A stretch of 64,000 nt of DNA, taken from contig JAILYB010000218.1 in NCBI GenBank assembly GCA_021437785.1, positions 62,001-126,000 on the forward strand. Reading direction: 5' to 3'. The notes under the pieces are model-generated. The model worked only from the letters and a program-made list of their open reading frames with translations, was not told where the DNA came from and did no database searches. This DNA comes from Rhodomyrtus psidioides (Eukaryota > Streptophyta > Magnoliopsida > Myrtales > Myrtaceae). Shown in pieces: positions 36,152 through 45,578 of the stretch. A program made the position numbers and the translations under genes. Numbering within the stretch: position 1 is the first letter of the stretch; every line of letters starts with the position of its first letter.

Positions 36152-39100
36152 TTATGAGATTCCAAATTGATATGAATCAAAGGATGACGTACCCGCTCTT
36201 CGGGGCTAGTCGGAGACTCGATCATTCTGTGGATCGGTCTTAGAAAAGATTTGCCTACTAAAAGGCTTCACCTAAGGATGACGCACCCAGTCTTTGGGGT
36301 GGCCAAAAGTCCTGCAGAAAGCTTAGACCTGAAAAAATTTTCCTCGCCAAGAAGATATTAGTAATCTTTGGGAAGACAATAATTGTCTAACTGACAAAAT
36401 TCTACGACTTAAGTTTTAGTCATGAAATGTGCATTTTGATTGTTGGAGGTTATCCAAAACATTCCTGCCATATACAGATGTGATCATAAATTCCTTGCAC
36501 GGAAACTCTAGATCAAACAATTTGAAAATTTCAAAAAGAGTTTGCTCAAAACATCCATTGGAGTATTTCTCACCCAAGAAGGCTCCTCACTGCTCTGTGA
36601 TAATGATCTTTAATAGGGAAAGTGCTCAATTTCCTACCGACCTGTGCCTGGGTTTCAGGATCATTCGCAACGCATACATTTCGACCGATCAGGAGGTCTT
36701 TCACGGGACCGTAGTGTTAGGCTTGGATATCGGTTTCCAAGGGGGACTCACTTTTGAGTCAAGGCCGTTGAACGAAATTTTTCACTATCTGATCCGGGTT
36801 TACAAGTCAAGAACCCTGCAAAATGAGAAAGAAATAGTCTTGCTCGTACTTCTTTGAGCTAAGTTATACATTAACCCAAGTGTCTTAGTCAGATAAGACT
36901 ACTTCAGGGTTGTAACATTGGAAGGATTGGGGACCGAAAAAGGCTTATTTTTTGCCCAGAAATTGTGAAGGGTTTGACATTGGTGATCATTGCAAATTTG
37001 CCACATGTCCTTCGAAGAACATCTCCATTTCTTGAAGTGTACACTCCTCTTTTAGAGCGCACAAGGATGTTTAAAAGCGTCTCTTGTTACATTAAGAGAC
37101 CGTCTGTTTGTGTGTTTGCAATTTGAGCACGACAACATTTGGAGAGTAGTCATCTTGATCTAACTCCTTTGCAGGGTCTTTTCATCGTCTCTCTAGACTT
37201 TACTGGGGATATTTTGAATAGACATCAGCCTTGCTTTTTACCAGGCACTTTGCTTTTTCTTGATGTCTAGGGATTTTTCTTTTCCCCCTTTTTTTAATCC
37301 CGTGTTTTTCTTTTCTTTTGGAGCTAGGATTTTCGGAAATCATGCTAGATATGCAACTTAAACTTTGGCACGCTTCCATTCCTAGAGTGATGTTGCCTTT
37401 GCTTTGGAATATGCAATGATCACCAATAGGTTGATGAAATGAATTTGCTGGCTCAACTTGGTTGTGCAAAGGATAACAGTGTGTAGGATAGAGAAATGAA
37501 TCATTCTCGTCATCCTATGACACTTGGATTATCATATAAACAACACACAAAGATTTATGTTAGTCCGAGCAAGAAAATTTCTAACCGTTTACTTTCTGAT
37601 ACTGTTGGACTAACCTTCATTTGCCCCAATGTGGGGTGGTTCTTGACAGGGTTGAGAATGAAAATCGCCGTTCAATGGGGTTCTCAATGGGCATCTGTAG
37701 TGTTTGGAATGAAGAAATAAATGCCTCTGTCATCTCGATCCATGTAATCGTTGCGAATGACCCTTATATCCATAGGTTAAGGTTTCGCTATCATTTCCAA
37801 TCTCCTCATCTCTCAAGTGTGTATGGGACGTGTTTGGATTAGGCTCGCTTCTCTTATGAGAAAATACCCTTTTGAACAGTTCAAACGACTCTTATTGGAA
37901 AAATTCATTTCATTTCATCAAGATTTATCCTTCAAAGGGATTTTATGATGCACCATACATGTGTAATTCATGTTCAGACAATCTCATGTTTTAAAACATG
38001 AATGTCAATGAAGTAAGAATTCTATGTCTTTTTAGATGTGAGAATCGAATTAATTCTGAAAGTTTTTAATCTCCAATGAATTGGGAAAAGGGATACTTAC
38101 CTGCCCATCGAGGCTGGAGATCCTGGAGATATAAAAGGGATATGTCATTGTATATTCTAAAACTTTACAAAAATTGGAACGATACATCTTACCCTTGGTC
38201 ATATGCTCCAACGAATGTACAAGGGTTGTGAAAATCTGCACTTCACATAGTAACACAAGATTGTTGGGTGTTCTAAAGTTCTTTCGACTTCTTGGTTTTT
38301 GGAGAAAAATGAAACTTACATGTGTGCCCTGATGGCGAGCTCCTGCCAAGGATAAATATTAAGCATTATTTTGGGTTTCCAAATTCAAAACAAATTGGGA
38401 CGATACTACTTTACTCTTGATTTGAATTCCATTCTGCATGCCAATGTGCGGATTGTAGAAGCCGGCCCTCAAGCTTGTGGCCATGATTTCTTCGTCTGGT
38501 TGGGCAACGAATCCACCTCGAGGATTTACGTCGGAGGAGATTCATTCATCTTTTTGGGCGTGTTTCATGCACTGTTTTGTTATTTGAATGCATGGCTTCT
38601 TGGGTGCCTCATCTCTGTTCATCACCTGAGAGGAAAATAAGAGAACATTATCCCCGCATCTGATTGAAAATCATTTAGGAACGATACGTTCTTTTTACCA
38701 AATGGGTGGCTCCGCGGCCAAATGTGTTTTACGTTGAAAGGATGGATTCCATTACGCTCTGCGGATGATAACTATCGCTTGGGGGACTTGCCCCACGGAT
38801 TAAACGATGAATCTGATGTCTTCGGCTTCAACATGCTTTCCGGATGTAGGAATGGTTTGCCCCCATTTTCAGTAGAGATGGGTTTTGTCGAGTGGGCAAG
38901 ATCAATAACTCATCCTAGATTTGGCTTTAGTCGAAGGTTGAAATCCCGACCTTGGATAAGCGAATCATGATTCATCTCCTTCTGCTTCGGATTTGTCATT
39001 TGCGCGCTTCACATTTTACAATACCAACTTCGCCGCTTGATGAAAATGAATCGATGATTTTCGAATTGCCCCAAGTTCTATAGTCATCTGCGTCGAATCT

Positions 39101-39661
39101 CTTTGAACTTCATCGAGTGATAGACCAACTAATAAAACGATTTTTCAATCCCGAGATCGAACTCCTGACGTTTCGTACCACTGCCATTTCACTGACTACC
39201 AAGACACAGCATTATTGGCGTCCCTAACTGGTTCGTTTTTTGTTATAAAATTCTCGAAGCAGTTAGCAACCCCCATTGAGAATGAAACAAGCTCAATTTA
39301 GAGTTCGTAACGACTAAAGGTCCCTTGGAACGATACAGAGCTAACCGTCTTTGAGCTCGCTCGGGCTTTTACTCACATTTTCCTATGTGAAGCCTTTAAA
39401 TGTTTTTCTTCGTGGCGTTCAATTGATTCGCCTCGACTCTAATCTAACAAGGGATTGTCGTACTCGAGCATGATGATGCTCGCAGGTAGTACTAATCGCT
39501 ACCCCAGATTAACTCTAGGCATTAAGGAAGATTATCTCGCATGGAAGACTTTATGACAGAAAGATTAATGATACATCCAATCACATGTGCCTAGGTCCCT
39601 TGAAGATTCTCGGTGATCAGCCAGTTACACCATGAATCAGATATATAATCGCCATTTTGGA
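36152..39661. other. Non-coding backbone of Tat-like element 2
   Basis: Related in blocks to element 1, for example 'gggtttacaagtcaagaacc' (about 36,796) and 'tttgccccaatgtggggt' (37,619). A 142-codon frame at 36,429-36,857 spans one such block, but the matching DNA of element 1 is not open, so it is unlikely to be a gene. Confidence 0.5.
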
Positions 39662-41251
39662 TCATAACTTCATAAGTCCATCAGTTTTAAACTGATCGAT
39701 CCAGATATGGAGCTCCTCATCAAGGAAAGCTTTTGATTCTTCGAGCAACTGATATTCGGGTTGACCATCATCGCTTGGCGTCGAAGGATTCCTGTTTCTG
39801 TTGTGAGCGATTTGATTCTTCGAGCTAGAACCTTCGTCATTGCTCGAGATTATAAGAGGATGATTGATCGGTTCACTATCAAAAGCACCTTCCATTTGGG
39901 GATGGGAGAAACAAAAATCCTCAGAGCATCCCCCCGCTTGATCTTCCGAAATCATACGCCCAAGCCAGGCAGATCTTTGAACACTAGGCGCAATATGTTG
40001 ATCGGCGATAGAAAGAGTACTAGCGAAAAGTTGCTGCTCAAACCAAGGAGTTCGTACCTGCTGCACTTGTGGCATATACTCTTGAGTGGTGCTGAGATGA
40101 TTCGGGGGAATATTCTGATTAGCGCCCAAGTAGTCGATGGTGCTGCTACCAGCTTGGTCGGTGCCTAGATTCGGTAGGGTATTTCTTACTTCAGGGGCAT
40201 TGTAGTTGTGGCCATGCCTAGTGTTTAGGCACAAGTTGAGTTCTTTCAGGTTCAGTGCTGTGTGGCGCTGTCTTAGCGCCCTTCTGTAGCTCTTGAGGTG
40301 ACTCGCGACTCCATCTTTAGTGAGTCCTGGTATGTTCATGATCTCAAGTATGCGCGTTGGATATGCTGAGTTGATCCCTAGTTGCTGAACCGCACTAAGG
40401 AACTTGAGATGAAGCTCGGGGGACCAATTGACCCTCGTCTTCTTGCGACCCGGAACAGTGTTGACAACTTGGCTATTGCTCTCTGGCCTATTTCCAATAG
40501 GATTTGATCAAGCCGGAAATTGTTGTGGAGGGAATTCATCAGCTTTGGATTGGTCGGTCATGATAGTAAGCTCATCGTTAAGGAAACTCCAATCATGGTG
40601 ACGCATATCCCATCCTTTAGAAGGCATCGATATTGACTTCGTAGAATTGATTTGTTCATGCATATCTCCAACAAAATCCGATTGTATCAAAGATGGTTCG
40701 AGAGAGTGGGGTGGTGAATGAGCATTTTCAATCCTCATATAAGGCTTATCAAGGAACATTTCGCCGAGAGTGACAGGGCCACCGCAATTAAGGCAAGCGA
40801 TAGTGCTGGGAGCTTTCTTATACCTCATGTTCTCCGCTCGAAGCTTTTCGTTTTCCTCCTTTAGAATCGCAAGTTCTTGACGTCTGTGTTGAGCCCTCAA
40901 TTTGGCTCGCTTATTTTGAAACCAAAACTTGACCCTCAAAGGTTTCATCCCTAGCTTCTAGCCCAATTCATTTCTTTGTTTCATGTTCGGGAGAGGGCAT
41001 TCACTAAAGAAAGCTTCAAGCTCTTGGATTTCATTCTGAGTGTGGCACTTGCGACGTTTCCTTTTCCGGGGTTGACCATCGCTGCTGCTGTTGTCGTCGC
41101 TGCTGAGATCCTGAACTTCGTTGCCGAAAGGGTTGGGTTCTGTGGTTCTAGTACCAGACGCAATCCTGGAATCTTCGAGATCTCTCAATAGTTCATTTTC
41201 TGAGATTTTTGGATCAGTCGCCTCTAGCAACTGACGGTAACCCTCAAACAT
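39662..41251 (-). pseudogene. Captured chimeric transcription-factor frame: HD-ZIP IV homeodomain joined to a GARP domain
   Basis: One minus-strand frame of 530 codons runs from ATG 41,251 to the stop at 39,662, broken only by TAG at 40,958-40,960 and TGA at 40,508-40,510. First part: an HD-ZIP IV-like N-terminus (MFEGYRQLLE), then a homeodomain from about 41,068 (RKRKRRKCHTQNEIQELEAF) through VKFWFQNKRAKLRAQ. The class IV zipper-loop follows, with its CLNCGGP motif and RIENA, where HD-ZIP IV similarity ends; no START domain follows. Second part (about 40,452-40,270): a GARP/type-B response-regulator DNA-binding domain (KKTRVNWSPELH, QQLGINSAYPTRILEIM, NIPGLTKDGVASHLKSYR). No introns, although both parent families have them, which suggests capture through RNA. 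It lies in sense orientation to the element. Both stops may predate this young copy. Confidence 0.8.
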
Positions 41252-41899
41252 GTTGGATCGAAAAATGTTCGATCAATTTTTGCTCACTCAGGGTTCTCTA
41301 CTCTCTCATGTATGCTCACTCTCTCTAAATTTTCTTTTGAGTGGTTCTGTATGCCCAGGAAACGTTCTTTAAACATGGATGAAGATCATCAGGCAAGCGT
41401 TTCTCCCAAGATTTCGTATTTCTCTCTTTGTCGTCTTCTTTCTTCTTTTCAACGTGGAGGGACACCAAATCGATTTCCTTTTCTCGATATCCATGTCTGT
41501 CTCCCACTTATTTTCAAAAAGGTGCAACTACGCTCGCCTCCCGCTCAGTTTTTTAATATGATGGGACCGCCAAATCCTTTTGCAACTTTTTTCGATAGTT
41601 GCGCTTAACTCTCGCTCAATTTTAATATGGTGGCACTGACATATCCTTTTACAACTTTTTTAGATTTATCAAGCCTGAAATCGCGGACTGGGACGGATCT
41701 GATGGTTCACCGAAAGAGCCACCACTGCTTTACCCAATTAACTTGGCTCCATGAGCATTATTGTTGTGACCTTTCTTCATCTTCGAGTTGCTATAAAAGG
41801 AGGAGTTAATGCAGAGAAGATTAACGCTCTTACATAATTGTCTTTTCGTATTTTAATCACTCTACCACACTCATCTTCTTCTCCCTCACTCCAACGAAA
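41252..41899. promoter_or_regulatory. Intergenic region between the two opposing cargo frames
   Basis: 648 bases separate the two start codons. A TATA box TATAAAAGG (41,792-41,800) faces the plus-strand frame. An imperfect direct duplication of about 70 bp, 'gctca(g/a)tttt(tt)aatatg' to 'ccttttgcaactttttt', occurs at about 41,546-41,595 and 41,614-41,663. No clear TATA box was found for the minus-strand frame. Confidence 0.45.
41792..41800 (+). promoter_or_regulatory. TATA box upstream of the 211-aa ORF
   Basis: TATAAAAGG, 100 bases before the ATG at 41,900, close to the plant consensus and in the right place for a leader of about 70 bases. Confidence 0.5.
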
Positions 41900-42535
41900 A
41901 TGACCTCCTCTCCTATTCGCGCTTTCTCGGCCGAAATTTTGGCCCAGTGGGAAAAACTCTATAACCTCCTCAGTCGAGGCTATGCTCATATAGCCGATCA
42001 CCCAGAAACTGAAGATGAAATCCGTATTTTGCTCGTGGAAATAGACACCACCTCCATCGAGGGCACTAATTTAGAGAGGGAATATAGAATCTTCCCAACC
42101 CTCTTTATAAACTTTTTAGAGACTTACCGTGTCGCTCATCGAAAAGCTACCGTGGCTCACGTTTTGCGAGCTCGCTATGAGGATCGGTCCAACTGCTTGG
42201 TGTTGGCCAACCTTGTGGCCGATAGTCACAGAAAGGCTGTTGAGTTCGCCAACAAGCGAGTCTCGATATTGCTTCGCGAGAGGGGAAATTTGGTGGAGCG
42301 CTTGGCCTTATCCCTGACCACCTATGAGCACGACCGTCGTAATGTCGTGTTGAAGTTTCAATGTGAGTGGCAGGAAGAAAGGCTTGACAGCATTACCGCG
42401 GATATAGCCCATGGGAGAGGACTAGTTCGGGACCTGGAAATAGCCGCCGAAGATCACGGGACCAAGGTTGCCGATCTTAAATGGGAATGTAAACGCCTTC
42501 TTCTTAAGCTTGCAGATCTCGAGTCTCGAGTATAA
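41900..42535 (+). CDS. Unknown 211-aa coiled-coil protein, cargo of Tat-like element 2 (antisense)
   Basis: Not recognised. The frame is intact for 211 codons, with balanced, protein-like composition and an early MTSSPIRAFSAEILAQWEKL. The C-terminal third (about residues 150-211) has leucine/isoleucine spacing typical of a coiled coil: DSITADIAHGRGL, RDLEIAAEDH, LKWECKRLLLKLADLE. No signal peptide, membrane segment, zinc site or enzyme motif is seen. It is antisense to the LTR element and has its own TATA box, so it may be transcribed from there. Antisense extra ORFs are known in Tat-lineage elements, so this may be one of them rather than a host gene. No matching frame exists in element 1. 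Confidence 0.55.
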   Translation: MTSSPIRAFSAEILAQWEKLYNLLSRGYAHIADHPETEDEIRILLVEIDTTSIEGTNLEREYRIFPTLFINFLETYRVAHRKATVAHVLRARYEDRSNCLVLANLVADSHRKAVEFANKRVSILLRERGNLVERLALSLTTYEHDRRNVVLKFQCEWQEERLDSITADIAHGRGLVRDLEIAAEDHGTKVADLKWECKRLLLKLADLESRV

Positions 42536-43595
42536 GCAAATCATCAATAATATGGAGGGCCAACTAGGTTCCTTTGTGATGCTAATTAGGGCTCATTGCG
42601 GTTTTATGTTTCCACCCCGATGATTTGTATGATCTGCTTTTAAGGTCCCTCGATTGAGCGAAATGAATGAAAGCTCTAATGTGTGTGTCTCAACTTCTGT
42701 ATGGCTGACTTTCTCGAACACCTGACCACTCTCAACCTAGGCAAGCTGCGCTTTGACATTGATGATTCGAGCGTGTACATCTTGATTTTTTAATCTTGCT
42801 TATGATCGGATAAAGGAACCTCCCACCGCGATTATCCACAAAAAGACTTCTCTTCTCTACTTGTTTTTAACCTGTTTCAAATGAAAAGGCAGAATCAGAA
42901 GAAAGAATTTGAAAAATAAAGCATAAATCCTTTCAATTTTATGCTTACTTGTGATTAATAGGGATAAGAGCTTTTACAAGGGTTTTGGCCTTGTGTAAAA
43001 GCTTTTATCAATATTCCTCAAAGGAAAGCATATCATTGAAAGAAATGTAATTCACGATAATCGCCTTTGATCAATTCCAAGAAAATCAATGGAATGTTCA
43101 AAAGTACACAATTACGATGTGTTTTAAATTCAATTGAAGATACGGTATCCAAATTAAAGCTGTTTGCTAAGAACGAGAGTAATTTGGATATCTATCTTTT
43201 CATTAAATTTGAAAAACACGAATACTCTTGATCAATTATTGTGGATTACCAATGATGCAAAACATGCATGAACCAATTCAAGTTTATAGTTCCTTCTGGC
43301 GAAATTGGGATTGTATTGCCCTATACGGCCAAAAGGTTGTATAAGACTTCCAATTTCAATTTCATCCAAAGGAATTATAAAATTGATTTTGGAGTATTCG
43401 AGTGATTAGAAGAAATGCCACTATCACATTCCAATGACAAGTCAATAGAAATACAACAAATTTCAATCTGAATGTATATAAACACAAATAGATGCCTAAT
43501 ACAGTCAATCTAAGGGATCAGATAGAGAGGATCTCAGCAAAATAAATCCTATACAAGAAGGCTAGAAATGAAAAATAAAACAAAGGAATGTGATC
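42536..43595. other. Non-coding internal DNA of Tat-like element 2
   Basis: AT-rich, with no frame or repeat recognised. Confidence 0.4.
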
Positions 43596-43991
43596 TTAAT
43601 ACTTAGGCTCTTCTTGTCCACTTGGCGCTCGTAATGGGATGACACCATCTTCATCTTCCATCAAGAACATTGGGAGGAAAACACACATATCTATCCTCAA
43701 AATGGCATTTAATCCAATCACCGGAATTATGCAATGAATATAATGATTAAGAGCTGTAACAAGTTCGAGGGATAGAAAAGTCTTACCAACCAAACTTAAG
43801 AGAAAATCAAGCTTCTCTGTATTTTTTGCAGTGTTAGGTATACTAACCTTCCATAGACAAACGCATGAGACAAGTGAGGGAAAACTCCTAAAAATCAAAA
43901 GATAGGGCTTGGTACCTAAAGCCAAGGTTCTCACCTCGAATTCTGGGAAGAGCCGATTCCATTGCACAACTATCGTTGCATTGGGACTCAA
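43596..43991 (-). CDS. Unknown 131-aa ORF near the 5' end of Tat-like element 2
   Basis: Sense orientation, about 420 bases downstream of the primer site, the place where Ogre-type elements carry an extra ORF before gag. The protein is hydrophobic in its middle (LIFRSFPSLVSCVCLW; CIIPVIGLNAI) and I recognise no domain. It could be a chance frame. Support is length and position only. Confidence 0.25.
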   Translation of the reverse strand: MSPNATIVVQWNRLFPEFEVRTLALGTKPYLLIFRSFPSLVSCVCLWKVSIPNTAKNTEKLDFLLSLVGKTFLSLELVTALNHYIHCIIPVIGLNAILRIDMCVFLPMFLMEDEDGVIPLRAPSGQEEPKY

Positions 43992-44394
43992 TCCATAGTT
44001 CGAAGTGAGCGGAATTGAAAAGTGGATTACCCCATGTTTTTCCTCACGGAGATTCCATTTTCAATTCCTTCTATTGTGTTCCTAAAGAGGGCGCCTGGGG
44101 TTTTAGGCGCAATTGTGTGTATTCATTGTGTCGTGCTAAAGCAATAGACATGCATTTTATTTAACAATCACCGCTTCAATATAAACATCCACACAATCAT
44201 ACATCCAAAACTCCTACCTGCATAAAACAAAGTTAACAAGCACTTCACCCCTTATTTCTCCCATCTACAAAAACATCTAACACATTCGTTAGCATATACA
44301 CCTCACTTTCGAGAGCATCTGGATAAAATTAGGTTAGAAGAATCAATCAACTTTTTAATCGGCTCAAGTCCACTAAATGGTTAAGAACCAGTCC

Positions 44395-44412
44395 CCAGCA
44401 GAGTCGCCAGTC
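44395..44412 (-). other. Primer binding site of Tat-like element 2
   Basis: The minus strand reads TGGCGACTCTGCTGGGG, three bases inside the 5' LTR. It differs by one base from the site of element 1 in the shared 17. Confidence 0.8.
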
Positions 44413-45573
44413 TGTCGCGACCCTCTTGAGGTTATCGGGCTCTCGAGGGCTAATGGGCCGTCCTGTCTGGTCGGACGCGGGCCTCTCCCAAGGCCCATTA
44501 CCCAAATCGCAACGGAGGTATGCGTGATCGACTTTCAGTGTGGTCTAGTGACATGTGCTAAGTGTGCATGCCATGGAGTCGCCACCAATCATTTTTTTAG
44601 GGTATGATTGGACCACCCAATCGAATAGTTGGGAGTTTCTATTCAATTTTGCGAGAACCAGAGAAATGGTTTCGGGGACTTAGTTACGCCAACCGTCAGA
44701 GTTGACGCCCTTTCGGTACCTAAGTTGACTGAATTTTCTAGCCTGAGATTCATGCGAATGAGTAAGGTATGAACCATAAATCTAGAAATTCATGCAGATA
44801 GGAGTGATTATCCTAGCAATCACAATCAGTAATAAAATGCGCAACTCAAGAAATCTAGATATGCAAATAAATCACATGGCATTCCTAGTAATGCCCTATT
44901 TATCAATCACAGCTCAAGAATGATTTAGCTGTCCTAGCCGTTCTACACTCGATCTGACCTAAGAAAAGCATTAGGAAGCATCGCAGGAGTTCGAGAGTAC
45001 TCACATGAGGTTCGCCGTGCCCTGGTTTGGTCTTGGACGAGCTATCGAGCTCATGCCGACCCGATTATATTTGGGGATCCACTCGGCATTTTACACCATG
45101 AAATCATGTGAAACAAAAACGAAAATATTCAGCAAGGGGCATTTATTGTAGATGGTGGTCGATCTAATTGGACGTCAAGACTAAAAAAGATGTAGAAATT
45201 TACAAATTAAAATACTCGAATGACATTTTTTTGCCAAATTCAACTCTATGCGTCGTGAAGAAACACATGCAATTGAACTTAAATTTTTACTATTTATGAG
45301 TTCAAAATGTAAAAGAAATTAAAATAAAAATATTGACTATTTTTCTATATTTTTACGACATCGAACGCTATTTTTCTTCATTTTTCATGTATTTTTCTAT
45401 TTTTGGAAAATATTAAAAAATATGAAAAATTATTTTTTTTTATCAAAAATGGTTCCTTTAGCTTGGTCAAGGCTACCAAAGATGATTTTTTAATTTTTTT
45501 AACTTTTTATATATTTTTTATGAATTTTTTAAAAATAAACTATGAAAGACTGATAAAAAATCAGGTGTCAACA
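44413..45573 (-). repeat. 5' LTR (right) of Tat-like element 2
   Basis: 1161 bp, almost identical to 34108-35277. The differences I noticed are at 44,501 (c/g), 44,757 (a/g) and a missing repeat in the 'aaaaaatatt' run near 45,415. Confidence 0.93.
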
Positions 45574-45578
45574 CGTGG

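Larger units (their letters stand above)
34103..45578 (-). mobile_element. Young non-autonomous Tat-like LTR element 2 carrying transcription-factor cargo
   Basis: LTRs 34108-35277 and 44413-45573 are flanked by perfect CGTGG duplications (34103-34107, 45574-45578), and removal rejoins the Gag frame of copia A. On the minus strand the order is 5' LTR (right), primer site TGGCGACTCTGCTGGGG, 131-aa ORF, antisense 211-aa ORF, sense HD-ZIP/GARP frame, backbone with a tandem array, polypurine tract, 3' LTR. I see two substitutions and one small indel between the 1.17-kb LTRs, so insertion was recent. No gag-pol is present. The Tat lineage is known for extra ORFs. A homeodomain/GARP cargo is not something I know from it. 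Confidence 0.9.

Noticed and set aside
36429..36857. 142-codon plus frame in Tat-like element 2
   Set aside because: The homologous DNA in element 1 is not open, so the frame is not conserved.
13905..45573. First reading of the two Tat-like elements as plus-strand elements without primer site
   Set aside because: On the plus strand nothing matches a tRNA end, but on the minus strand TGGCGACTC(C/T)GCTGGGG and AAAGAGGGGCAGC fall exactly at the LTR edges, so both are minus-strand elements.
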